Below, piece after piece: positions 32,266-43,052 of a stretch of 64,000 nucleotides of DNA. The stretch is from contig NC_092807.1 in NCBI RefSeq assembly GCF_040954645.1, positions 27,449,853 through 27,513,852 on the forward strand, written 5' to 3'. The DNA comes from Diabrotica undecimpunctata. Its lineage: Eukaryota; Arthropoda; Insecta; Coleoptera; Chrysomelidae. The notes under the pieces are model-generated. The model made no database searches. It saw only the letters and a list, made by a program, of their open reading frames with translations, and had not been told where the DNA came from. Within the stretch, counting starts at the first letter, position 1, and each line of letters starts with the position of its first letter. Both the position numbers and the translations under genes were made by a program.

Positions 32266-32408
32266 CTGAAAGGTATCCTTTGATTAGATGCTTTACAAGT
32301 TAATATTAGGCCATGGTCTGCTGATGTTGGCGTAAATGTAAGTGAGCTTGTAGTGGTGTTACCATCAGGACTGACGTTAACGAGTCCGCCTTCCAGTGAC
32401 ACTCCATC
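32266..32408 (-). CDS. Immunoglobulin-domain exon, Sidestep-like cell-adhesion protein (host gene)
   Basis: On the minus strand the exon is bounded by an acceptor (ttgttacag, before 32408) and a donor (cag|gtgagc, after 32266). It is 143 nt and open in one frame: DGVSLEGGLVNVSPDGN, TTTSSLTFTPTSADHG, LILTCKASNQRIPF. The pattern L-T-F-x-P…D-x-G…L-x-C-x-A-x-N is the end of an Ig domain, including its second Cys, and resembles Sidestep-family receptors. It has no stops or TE similarity, unlike its surroundings. The ends do not break in-frame, as expected for an internal exon. Neighbouring exons are not visible here. Confidence 0.7.
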
Positions 32409-32469
32409 CTGTAACAATTATAGTGAGTTAGTAGATGATAAAGTTTACTTGTTATTTAAATAATAGTTT

Positions 32470-33945
32470 GAATTTGTTTTTATTATTTAAAATCATGTGC
32501 TCGGCTACAAAGGACGATAATAAATTAAAACATGTTACAATAAATATTATGTTACAAAATACAAAATGTTATCGTACAATGAAATTATATTTTATATTAC
32601 AACTAAATGTCTTTTAGATATTTTAGGACGGAATTTATTTGGTCAGCATTAAGGGTATCTTGTATATTAGGCTTGAGGTGATAGAGTTGTCTTCTGGCAG
32701 AATATTGATTGCATTCGATGAGTATTTGTTTGACTGTCAGTTGTGATTGGCAGCTTTGGCAACTAGGTTGGTTGCTGGATAACATCAGGTAACCATATGT
32801 TAATTTTGTATGTCCTATCCGAAGTCTCCTTGCCACGATAAGATCTAGTCTGGACAGCCTTGTATTCCCAAAAATAGGAGGACTGTCTATTGAATGTTGT
32901 ATTTGATGTAAAGCTGAGCAGTTTGTGTCCCAGTATTGTTGCCATAGGATTCTTGTTCTTATTTTAATGCGAGATTTTAGGTCCTTACTAATTTGAATGT
33001 TAACAGTGGGATCAAAAAATGTTGAGGCAAGCTTTGCGTAGTGGTCTGCAAATTCATTGCCTGTTATACCAATATGAAATGGTAATCAGATTAGAGTAAC
33101 TGTTATATTTTGGAAAAAGATAAGTTGGTAATGGTCGTGGATCTAGGATGATCAGTGAATACATTTTAGATAGATTGGATTGAGTCTAAAGAGTCTGTGC
33201 ATACAGTAACTTGCTTATTTGTTTGCGAAATGTATTTGATAGCTTGAAGTATACTGTGTAATTCTCCAGCATGAACGCTGCAAAAGAAGGGGATAAGGGA
33301 TGACGTGATAAGAGTATGTGATGTTGCAACAGAACAGCCTACTCCTGTATCATTTTTTAAAGCATCTGTGTATAGTACTATATCGTATTTCTTTGTAAAG
33401 GTAATTTCTTTAAAATTGTTTATAATGAGCTCCTTGGGAGTTGTAAATTTATCATATTTTGTAAGTGATGTGTTACATTGGGGACTGATTAAAGACTAAG
33501 GTGGATATGGGGATAGGTGAAGTGGAATTGTTTATAATAGAGATATGTTATCAAGTAACTGTGCCAAAATTAGTGGGATGGGTTTTAATAATGGTAATTT
33601 AGAGCAGTCTTGCAGTATATTCGTGCATCATGTAAAAAGAGGATATACTTGGTTAGCGGGATTAGAAGAAATAGATACTGCGTAGGAAAGTAGTAGTTGC
33701 TCCCGTCTAATCCAAAGAGGGGGTTCATTTGCTTCCCAATATAGGTTTTCTACGGGGCTAGATCGAAAGGCACCTATATGAATACGGAGAGCTGTATTAT
33801 GTACCAAATTTAAAAGATAAAGGTATGTTTTAGAAGCAGAGATGTATATGTAAGAACCATAGTCCAGTTTGGAACGAATAAGAGATCTGTATATCTTAAG
33901 AATATGAGGTTTTAACAGTTTTTTCTTCAAAAACTTTTTATGCAC
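32470..33945 (-). pseudogene. I-like LINE of a second family, 5'-truncated (thumb, RNase H, zinc finger)
   Basis: Minus strand. 33945-33628 has KIYRSLIRSKLDYGSYIYIS, then VHNTALRIHIGAFRSSPVEN and EPPLWIRREQLLLSYA, the region just after RT. 33500-33010 holds an RNase H domain (IVLYTDALKND, CSVHAGELHSI, VCTDSLDSIQSI, HIGITGNEFADHYAKLA). 32836-32603 is the tail: ARRLRIGHTKLTYGYLM and CQSCQSQLTVKQILIEC (CCHC-like, last His changed to Gln). Several stops and shifts occur. The 3' UTR contains gtgctcggctac (as written on the plus strand, 32497-32508) before the A-rich end, shared with 63496-63507. Confidence 0.8.
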
Positions 33946-34339
33946 TTAGTTTATCAGTTTAAAGTATTTATAAGTGAATATAAATGTATGCATTGGTACA
34001 CGACAAGTACAACTCGATTTTCCTTAAGTTGATTATGAAAAATAAACAAAATAATAATTTTATTAATGTAAGTTATTCTGTTTATTTTCCATAGCAATTT
34101 TTGAAATTTGAAATGAATCTGTTAGTCAATGGAAATGTATTTAATAATACAGAAAAAGTAGAAATCATTTTTCTTGTAAATTGTGCATTACAGGGATTTC
34201 AGATAAGAGCATCAATAAACAAATAGAAATTTCTTGTTAATTTTTTTTTTTCAAAATGATGAAATTTTTAAAGACAAAAAGTTATGAATAAAATATTCCA
34301 ATATCTCTCCGAAACAAGCCGATTATAACTACAATTATT
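33946..34339. other. AT-rich spacer between two oppositely oriented LINEs
   Basis: No ORF or repeat recognised. Confidence 0.4.
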
Positions 34340-35744
34340 AAAAGGCATTAAATAAATTTAGAATCCCTCCACAATTGGAAGATTCACGGTAACATGTTTG
34401 CTTTTATTTTAAACTTTGTACGGCAACGACATTTCCAAGTTCGAATCAATAGCCATTGCTCTGAATCTAAATTACAGAAAAATGGAATTCCACAGGGCTC
34501 GAATCTAAGCGTAGCGCTATTTTTAATTGCTATTAACAAAGTTGTGTGGAACTGCAATGGCACAATTCAAACTTTTTTATACGCTGATGATCTCGTAATT
34601 CTAGCAAGAAATAAAAACATATTATCTGCTCATAATCGTATTGCTGCTCTTAAGTCGATAGAATCGTAGTCTAACAATATTGGGCTCCAGTTTTTCACCA
34701 CAAAAACAAAAGCTATACATTTTTCACAAAAATCAAATCCACAAGAGCTCTCAAATCTATTTTTATACAATTCTCCTATAGAATATACAAAAGAAATAAA
34801 ATTCCTAACGATGCAACTGGACTCAAAATTAAGCTGGACAAGTCATATACACTCGCTAATACTATCGTACCAAGCTAACTAAACAATATGAAATCTGTAT
34901 CACATAAAAATTGGGGAGCAGATTTTCCAACTCCAATAAATTTATATAGAGCTTTAATTAGATCAAAACTGGACTACGGATGTGTTCTGTATAACTTCGC
35001 AAACCAAGCATTGCTCAAAACTTTTGACACTCTTCAGAGTTAAGCCGTTAGACTTGCTCTTGGAGCACATTGCACGAGTCCTGTGGACAGTCTACTTTGT
35101 AAAGCTGGAGAGCCACCCTTAAACCTAAGAAGAAAATACTTAAATTTATGGTATGTCTCGAATATAAAATCTAACCCAAAAAATCCAGCTCTCCATCATG
35201 CTGTTGGTAACAGGTTCCAGGAAGTCTATCAAAACAGACATAGGGGTCCTGTACCTTTCTATGAACCAGCTAATCTATACTTATTAGATTTTAATGAAAT
35301 AAATATATTTTTTTCTTGGGTTGTTCCTTTTTCGCTTTGTAACCTTAAACTTACAGCATATAACAAAAATCACGTGATACCCAATTTTTTTAAAATTCAC
35401 TTTCTACATGTTCTCACGCAGTACAAAAATTACTATCTTATATACACGGACGCATCTAAGACCATAAATGGAGTGGGAGCATGCTTTGTGATATCACATG
35501 AACATTCCATCTATAAAAATTATCTCCAGAGAAAAGTATTTTTACAGCAGAACTATTTGTCATAATAAGGCATTCACCTCTATTTCTCTCTCCCAAATTT
35601 CTCAGATTTATCCCTCTGATCCAACATTACAGCAGATTGGATCCAACATTACACGTCGGAATAGATGGTACCGAAAAGGCAGATACTCTAGCTAGGTCCG
35701 CAGAAACCAGTACAACCGCATCAGTGGAAAGTCTAAAGGCTATG

Positions 35745-36045
35745 ATCGACAGGCGAGTAAAAGAGTAAAACTGCGGTTTTGTGGCTCGTCGGTAAAGCTC
35801 GTCAGTGTATCATTGCAATACCGCGGTTTTATATACCTACAAGCCTGGCTCGCGGCCCGTCAGTTTGTTTTATTTTTTACTTGGCTCGTCTGAACACAAT
35901 ATGTTAGCTGTGGACGGTTGACAATGACCGTTTTGCTCGCTCGTCGATCAGCACCAACGAGCCGCGAGTAAAACCGTCGTATTTAAAACTGCGGTATTAT
36001 GGCTCGCACGTCGATCACCCACTTTACGGTGTATTTAGATTTAAA
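35745..36045. mobile_element. GC-rich non-autonomous insert with repeated GGCTCG/CGTC motifs
   Basis: It breaks the LINE frame between a block ending in LKAMIDRRVK and one starting VYLDLKPDLKAKLHDVW. It carries aaaactgcggt at about 35767 and again at about 35989, cgagtaaaac near both ends, and at least five ggctcg…cgtc blocks in both directions. Base composition is clearly richer in G and C than the neighbourhood. Exact ends and target duplication were not resolved. Confidence 0.45.
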
Positions 36046-36534
36046 ACCTGACTTAAAAGCAAAATTGCACGATGTTTGGCAAAACCAATGGAATAGAAGC
36101 ACCACTAAATTGATAGAAATAAAATCTTTCGTCCTTCCATGAAACTTTTGGCCTTTAAAGCGACGACATCAAGTCCTAATAACACATCTCAGATTAGGAC
36201 ACACTTCTACAACACATGAATACTTGTTGAACAGAGAAGAGGAACCAGTGTGTTTTGTTTGTGAATGTAAAGTGACAGTGAAGCACATTTTGATTGACTG
36301 TCCAATATACTCAGTTTGAAAGACTATATCACCACATTCCAAAAACATTAAAAAAACTTCTGGGAGAATCTAAATAAGTAGCTGACTTGATAGAATTCTT
36401 AAAATCCATAACTTTTTTAATAAAATTTAACACAATACATCAAAAATTAAGATATATATTGTATACCTTATTATGTAATTGATATTTTGTAGATGCCTAT
36501 ATGTATGTCTTTATCACTTTTTGTATTTCTCTTA

Positions 36535-36561
36535 TGCTAATAACCCTAAGTGGTTGAAGCA
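36535..36561 (+). ncRNA. 3' UTR stem-loop of LINE copy 3
   Basis: Inner stem AACC/GGTT with loop CTAAGT and bulge TAAT as in copies 1 and 2. The outer stem is reduced to TGC/GCA. Placement just before the A-rich tail is the same. Confidence 0.5.
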
Positions 36562-36579
36562 AAATAAATTAAAAAAAAA

Positions 36580-38100
36580 ATAAATATAGATAATGTTATC
36601 ATTTAAAAGACAACTGTTTTGAATATATTTGAATTAAACCAATGTTAGGGCGAAATCTTTAAAGGGCTCTTGCTCCCTTAGGAAGTATTTACCAAAGTAA
36701 TTTACGTACAATCGACATAACATAAGTTCAAAAATTTGTAGTTTTCTATTCTGAAGAGCGATGATAGATACTCAACTCATAAACGATTAAAAGGTTTTCT
36801 TAAGAAACTAGAACCTTCAGGACTAAAACATAGCTCTGGATTATACATAAAAGATCTTTCAGAATGAAATGAGGAAAGTTATACGATGCGAAGCAATCCC
36901 TTTGAAATTTATTATCTACCAATATTGATGAAAATAGCGAGACCAAAGTTTCTTCAATGAGTAGGGGAAAGTTGTGCAGCCGTTTGTGTATTCTGCGCAC
37001 AATTTTTTTTACAAATATTAAATGAAAAAAAAAACAAAAATTAAAATATAATCGTTATATAGTATAGTAAGTATACAAAATTAGGATATTAAGATAATAA
37101 GAAGTATGCAATGTATATTTAAAATTAATTACAAAAATATATTTCAATCTGAAATTTATTAACATTACTATTATGCTTGTAGGTACCTATGTTTCTACAA
37201 GAATTTTCTAAATTACTATTCTGTTGATAACGTGTCGGTAAATCTAACAAGCGAAGACGCCGTTGCCGTGGCTTGCGTTTTCCTTGTCAGTATGTAGATT
37301 GGAGCGGTAGAATGCAGTCGTACGAGAAAGAGCAACAAAACTTGAAACATATTGGTAAGAAATTCTGACAGATAAAGAATCGGATGAGTTTGGCGACACG
37401 TGTCTTTCGGACGAGTAGCAATTAACTGATTCTATAGTCCGACAGTTTTTAATTAAAGATGACTAATCTACAAATTGAACTAATAGTTAACGGCAACCAT
37501 GTTAAATATCAGGAGTAAATTCTTACCGGGGTCATTTTTATTGTATATGATTCGCCCATGTATATAAGTGAAAAAGTAAGATAGCCACATAAAATTTGCC
37601 CCCGTAACAATCTCAATTAGTGCGATTCACGAGCGTATAGTTAGAAAAGTTCAATGGATAGTTTGAAACATCGGTAAACTTATCAATATTTCGCTGGTCT
37701 ATATATATTTAGGTTCTTAGAAAGAATGAGAATGAAAGAAATATGATATTTTAGCTTATTCGTTCCACATTATATATATGCATAGGCGTAGTGTGTTCTA
37801 TTTCTTGGGAATATATTTATTGAATAGACTTTATTATTAACTTTAAAATATTTTTGAGGTAAGTAAAGTAAATTTGATGTAAGTTTATTCTTTTTTATAG
37901 TATTAACGCATTAACGGGCGATACAATAAACAAAGAGAAATTTGACAATTAATTTATTATTTATATAATAAATAAATTAAGACTAATTTGCAACCAAAAA
38001 GATATTTTTTATCATTTTTAAGGAAAAACAGTAGAATTTTTAACAAAGGAACATATTGTATCTTAAATGTACATTAAATTTCTATCTATCTCTATAAGAA
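36580..38100. other. No gene recognised
   Basis: AT-rich. The part near 37220-37400 is less AT-rich but shows no conserved frame. An imperfect A/T palindrome occurs near 37950-37980. Confidence 0.4.
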
Positions 38101-38104
38101 TTTT

Positions 38105-38316
38105 TACAGCTGTCGCCGCCTTCCTTCTTTCAGCCAACGTCTTCAGTCCTTTCTGTTCTGTAATTCTCCATCTCTAAGGTCTCGTCTTTCTTCGTCCACT
38201 TTATCCCTTCATGATCTTCGGTGTCTACCTCTTTTCCTCCTTCCTATTGGGCTCCAATCCGAAATCTTTGCTATCCACCTTATGATGATGTTTTTTTCTC
38301 ACATGTCCATACCAAA
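38105..38316 (-). mobile_element. RTE-like LINE 3' fragment
   Basis: Minus strand: RWIAKISDWSPIGRRKRGRH, then DKVDEERRDLRDGELQNRKD and RRWLKEGRRRQL, the C-terminus of the same RTE-like family as 41234-41973. A stop lies within it. The 5' cut lies next to the piggyBac remnant. No target duplication was resolved. Confidence 0.65.
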
Positions 38317-39156
38317 TTAAATTTTAAGGTGAAAATTTTCAAAAAATACGGGGTGTAGATGCACTCTACACCTTTTACATAAATAAATAGTATTATTTTT
38401 GCACATCCGACATTCTTGCACTAATGTCTCTTTTTGTAATGTGGCCAATATTGTCGAATCTGGTTTCATCTGGCAAAGCAAATTTAGTCTGACGTCCATG
38501 TACTAAGTTTGACACTGATGTAGCGGTTTCTTTACTATTATAAATTATAAATATAAATCTACGTCGGCTCATGCTTTCTCTTATAATGTGCACTTCTTTA
38601 TCCTCATCCTTCGATCAATATATATCAACTTGAAGCAGAGTGTAAACCAGATAATATACATATGCCAATAATTTTTTTTAATCCATGTCATTTATTTTAA
38701 AATCGTGATGGTTATTTTGCGATGCATAAATATTTGTAAAATATAGAATGCCCTTATTTACTTGTTTATCAAAAAAGAGTGAAAAAACTTATGACTTGCT
38801 TCCATGGTTGGCTTTTATATTGCCTAAATATCAATCTGACTGAGTACGAAGGAGTATCTGTTGTTACCCAACTTGAAACAAATTTGGATTTACTATTTTT
38901 GACTGGTTTTTTTTTGGATGTTTTATCTGTGGTTCAGAGAAATATCAAAATCAGATCCGTCAAGGATTTGTATTTCATATGTACCTACAATATCCGATTT
39001 TATTGATTCTTCACAAATAATATTATCATCAATGTCTTCTATATCGGAAACTTCACCAGATTATGGCGGCAAATAAACCACATTAAGTGAGTTAGCATTT
39101 TCACAATCTGAGTCTTCTTCTAACAAAGCTATTAACGCTTTAGTAGTTAGTGCCAT
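38317..39156 (-). pseudogene. Internally deleted piggyBac-like transposase
   Basis: Minus strand from ATG 39156: MALTTKALIALLEEDSDCEN and LNVVYLPP, a stop, SGEVSDIEDIDDN, the acidic N-terminus of piggyBac proteins. Then TDTPSYSVRLIFRQYKSQPW, NIYASQNNHDFKIND, and SKDEDKEVHIIRESMSRRRF. The frame then jumps directly to VSNLVHGRQTKFALPDETRF, DNIGHITKRDISAR and, after a shift, NNTIYLCKRCRVHLHP with FFENFH, the C-terminal Cys-rich domain. The whole catalytic DDD core is missing. At about 840 bp it is half the usual length. Confidence 0.75.
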
Positions 39157-39189
39157 CTTCATTTCATATTTCGAGAATTTACTTAAATA

Positions 39190-40560
39190 AATAAATGCAC
39201 TACTATGGTTAGTATATTGGTTGGTGTGGTGGATTCCCAGAACGCTTTCTGTATACATGTAGTGAGATGATCGACACCAGTGTCTAGATCACTTTTTATC
39301 TTTAGACATACGTTTATGTTTAAGTTATTGGTAATAGTTTCTTTAAATAAAGTCCAATTGGTTTTTAATGGATAAAGCGTAGAAGATCTGGAAGTTTTCT
39401 TTTGTCTGTTGGCCAATATGTAGGTTGACCTGTAGAATAACTTTTGAGGTTATTAATATTAATTGCCTGAAGTAGTTGTCTGCTACGTGAGTTCATTAAT
39501 TTAGAGCTCCAAAAAGGATGTTTCGCATTGTAATCACCACCAGCTAGGAACCTTGATCCAAGTGATTTATAAAAATCAAAACATTGATTTGTTTTATTAT
39601 GTGCTTAGGAAGGTAGTATAATGACAGTCTTCAATTAGTATATTTGTGGTCTGCAGATGCGGTATTTTAGTTGCCTGTAGTTCGTAATTCCAGAAAACTG
39701 AAATACCTAGGCCACGTGATGAGGAGACCAAAATATGAAATTTTGAGACTCATAATACAGGGAAAGATTTAAGGAAGAAGATTTGTTGCCCGAAGGCAGA
39801 ACTCATAGTTAAACAATCTATGTGATTGGTATCAATGCAGATCGATTGATTTGTTTAGAGCAGCAAGTTTAAAAATTAAAATAGCAATTATGATTGCCAA
39901 CCCTACGTGAGGAGATGGCACTCTAAGAAGAAAGAAGTTCGTAATATTGTATACTGCTTTTGATAATTATGGCGGAACCTCCGTGTGCAGTATTATCAGG
40001 ATGATTTGTGGTATATAATTTATAGTTTAGCATTTTCCAGTAACTTTTACCTATAAAGTGCGTTTCAGAAATAAGTATTATACCAATTTTATTTGCAATT
40101 AAAAATATTTTTAACTATTGGCTGTGTTGAGCCATACCGTTGGCGTTCTATATTGCTAGTTTAAGTATAATAGTCATTTAAATGATTCTGGATTCGAGTG
40201 CTTCCAGGCGGCTTGATAAATCGTCTAATCTATCTGCTAATCTAATAATAATGTTTTCTAATTTATTTATAATTGTGTATATATCAGTCTGATTACTTGG
40301 CTAAATCTGCGTAGTTTTAATCTTGCATGTTTTGTGTTGTGGGTTATTGAGATTCTGGTATTCTCTGAGTTACCTGTGTGTATGTTACCTGTGTGTATAC
40401 CTTAATTGTCTTAGTTTGTGTTAACCATTGGCAAATTGTTGTTGTTCGCTTATGGCTGGAAATTTGCGTGTTTGGAGCTACTTGTAGACATTGCACCCCT
40501 TATAATTTGCGGGATGACTTCCTTTAGATAGTGGGCAAGTTGCTGGGATTCGTTTATCTT
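39190..40560 (-). pseudogene. Jockey-like LINE: end of gag and endonuclease domain
   Basis: Minus strand. The gag end (about 40555-40178) shows SKGSHPANYKGC (a CCHC knuckle with one Cys lost) and the coiled tail LENIIIRLADRLDDLSSRLE. The TAA (40180-40178) is followed at once by the ORF2 ATG (40177-40175). The endonuclease reads LAIWNANGMAQHSQ, ISETHFIGKSY and HPDNTAHGGSAIIIKSS, then after the LINE insertion FYKSLGSRFLAGGDYNAKHP, INNLKSYSTGQPTYWPTDK and TTCIQKAFWESTTPTN. RT is absent. Several stops. Confidence 0.75.
39689..39935 (+). mobile_element. RTE-like LINE 3' fragment inside the Jockey-like endonuclease
   Basis: It encodes YLGHVMRRPKYEILRLIIQG, GRRFVARRQNS, LNNLCDWYQCRSIDLFRAAS and IAIMIANP, ending ctaagaagaaagaa. 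A 10-bp duplication, agttcgtaat, lies at 39679-39688 and 39936-39945. Confidence 0.8.
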
Positions 40561-41223
40561 TATGCTGGAATTTTGTCAATACAAAATGTTAATCCATAAC
40601 ATGTTTCTTAAGATTCAATGTAAGAAAAACTAAAAAAATATTTTAAGTTTTATTCTCCGAAGAGTGATAAAACTAATTCGGTTTAAATGCAGCAATAAAG
40701 AAAATAGAAACGATTTAAAAGACTTTGTTGTCTATTATATAAAGGAATATTATTTACATTTAGGAAATAATAATGTAATAAAAAATTGTGTATTTATTTT
40801 TTTAGACATAACCTGGATTTTTGATGGAAAGTTAAAATAACATGAATTTAGCAGAATAAGCGTATAGAATTTATAAAACACTCTGATCCTCTGGGAGAGA
40901 CATAATACGAGCATAGTACAGGCAGATGAATATCGACGTTTTAACGATAAGGCCGACCTTTTGTTTTTGTTAAAATCAAAATGGGCTGATTTCCAATTTT
41001 CCATGAACTGTTGCCAACTTAACATAAACCATCATTATATTACAGTATATTATTCCGTATCATTCTGAAAATTTAAATTAACAACCAACATAGGGCTACA
41101 GTATACGTAAAATAAAATATTGGTTTACGAATAAACAAATTACATATTGCAAAGCAACGAAAAAGCTGAACATCATGTACGTAAAGCAATATCCAAAGTG
41201 TGTCGTTGGTGTTAGCGAATACA
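40561..41223. other. No gene recognised
   Basis: The 91-codon minus-strand frame (41025-40750) has no recognisable motif. Nothing else stands out. Confidence 0.4.
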
Positions 41224-41233
41224 GTGTCAATCT

Positions 41234-41973
41234 ATATATATATATATATACAAGGATTTCTCCAATTTTTCCTGTTTAGCCAGTCCCCTTCCTGTAGGTT
41301 TCTTCTACTCATTGCTTCGTCCACTTCATCTCTGAAAGATCTTCGGGGTCTGCCTCTCTTTCTTCTTCCTATCGGGCTCCACTCTGTTATTCTATTTATC
41401 CACCGATTTTGGTCTGCTCTTCTGACATGTCCGTACCAGGTTAACCTCTTCTGTTCGATGTAGTCTATTATGTCGGAGTTCATTCCCATTCTCCTCTTAA
41501 TATCCATATTATTTATTATATCTCTTCTTATTACTCTGCAGCTTCTCCTTAGGAATTCCATCTCTGTTGCTCTTATTATGTTTTTAGTTTTCTTATTTAT
41601 TGTCCAATTTTCACACTCATAAGTGAGGATACTTCTTGTCATGGTATTATATATTTTTTTCTTTGTTTTTATGCTGATGTTCTTATCCCATAGTACCGGG
41701 TTCAATTTTCGTATTCAGTCTCTTGTTTGTCCTAGTCTATTTTTTATATCTTCCTCCGTTGTTCCTTTGTTTGATATTATGAAGCCTAAATACTTATACT
41801 TGTCTGTTCCTTTGATTTGTTTACCTTCGTCTATTTCCAGCTGTTTTATTTCTGTATTCTCCGTTGTTAGGTATTCAGTTTTCTTTAGGTTTATTTCCAT
41901 CCCATTTTTTGTATATTCCTGCTCCAGTTTTCTCATCATAAAACTGAGGTCATCCTCGTCTTGTGCGATCACC
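41234..41973 (-). mobile_element. RTE-like LINE fragment with nearly intact C-terminal frame
   Basis: Minus strand. It begins just after the YADD box (TVIAQDEDDLSFMMRKLEQE), continues KYKYLGFIISNKGTTEEDIK, a shift, then SILTYECENWTINKKTK, EQKRLTWYGHVRRADQNRWI and EWSPIGRRKRGRPRRSFRDE, ending in an AT-repeat tail (tatatatata on either strand). The 10-bp sequence gtgtcaatct lies at 41224-41233 and 41974-41983 and is the likely target duplication. Confidence 0.75.
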
Positions 41974-41983
41974 GTGTCAATCT

Positions 41984-42389
41984 CCGTTTCGTTAAACAAA
42001 AAGTGCTAAATGTGTAAAAAAATGAATGTAATGTAATTTTATGCTGTGCGATGCAGGCTGTGCATACTGTGTTGTTAGCTGGATCATATTTTGATTGTCT
42101 AGCGGTGGTTAGCATTACTTCTTCAGCTCTTCTGATTACTTTTCTACTTATTGTTCTTCACATATATTCTGTAATTTGACCAATTTTGCTTATGTATCGC
42201 GTCTAGTCTTTGGGATAAGGTTATTTCTTATAATTACTGCCTATAATCTGCTACTATTTTTTAAGATACTTGAATATCTGTATATTCCCTGCAAAACTCG
42301 GCATATAGCTGTTGTCGGTAGCCGATAGTTTCTTGACCAAGGTTTGTCACCATGTAATAGAAGCGCAAAATATTCTTGTTCATTAACAC
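41984..42389. other. No gene recognised
   Basis: AT-rich, no supported frame. It leads into the GC-rich block. Confidence 0.35.
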
Positions 42390-42617
42390 AGTCCATTTCA
42401 TGCGCTGCCTCAGCCGTCCGCTTGGGTGAGGGCCAGCTGTTGTTCCAGCGCAGTACCTTCAGCGAGTGGAGCTCTTGTTAATATTTGGTTCGCGTGGTTG
42501 TTGTTGTTGTTGTTGTTGGGCTGTAGCTGATTGTATGACATTGGCCCGCCTCCTCAACACCCTGCCACCGACGTCCCGCATGCTGTCACGTGCCCTGGAG
42601 ATCTACAGGTAGTGAGC
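42390..42617 (+). other. GC-rich exon-like block with splice donor
   Basis: A sharp rise in G+C over about 230 bp. One frame reads WAVADCMTLARLLNTLPPTS followed by RMLSRALEIY and meets ctacag|gtagtg at 42609-42610. A (GTT)n run (about 42499-42517) interrupts the upstream part, and no single frame stays open across the block. It could be a host first exon or a TE end. I do not recognise the peptide. Confidence 0.3.
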
Positions 42618-43017
42618 CTAAACATTATTATTGTTATTATTATTAGATTTAAGCCAAACAGCTTTTAGTTGCCCTAAGGGACAAATTCACCCATTTCAGA
42701 TGCCTGTTATACCTTACTATTATACATTGTTATTATTGTTTAGGCTAATGTGAAGTCTTATTCATTAGAATATACACATCTAGTTTATTGCTACATAAAT
42801 TTTATATATTATACATTTTATACAATTACATTTATATAAATATTTATTTAAGTTTAATGATCTTGTTATATAGAATTAGCCTTAGTGCAATTTTTTGTTA
42901 TTAGAAAATAAGATTTTTTTGCCAGCCCTACTTACGGAATGTGCCAAAGAGAACACATGTCGCTAAAAGAGAATATTGTGTTGTCTTCTTAAAAATGAGA
43001 AATGAAAGGTCGTTATT

Positions 43018-43050
43018 AATTGATTGAATAATTGATTGATTGATTGATTG
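43018..43050. repeat. (TTGA)n microsatellite
   Basis: Imperfect run of TTGA/ATTG units immediately upstream of the Penelope-like coding remnant. Confidence 0.8.
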
Positions 43051-43052
43051 AA

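Larger units (their letters stand above)
34340..36575 (+). pseudogene. I-like LINE copy 3, 5'-truncated within RT
   Basis: It starts in RT (FVRQRHFQVRINSHCSESKL, NGIPQGSNLSVALFLIAIN, FLYADDLVILARN with an intact YADD), continues through the thumb (KLDYG, LLCKAGEPPLNLRRKYLNLW) and RNase H (IYTDASKTINGVGACFVIS at 35440-35500), and ends in LITHLRLGHTSTTHEYLLN and CFVCECKVTVKHILIDC. The 3' UTR has the family stem-loop at 36535-36561 and an A-rich tail. Multiple stops and shifts and the GC-rich insert at 35745-36045 disrupt it. It is related to copies 1 and 2 but more distant. Confidence 0.8.

Noticed and set aside
38352..38372. 8-bp hairpin ggtgtaga/tctacacc as a regulatory element
   Set aside because: It lies within the piggyBac Cys-rich coding remnant (CRVHLH codons).
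41200..42009. Plus-strand hydrophobic ORFs (87 and 128 codons)
   Set aside because: Antisense to a better-supported RTE-like LINE frame on the minus strand.
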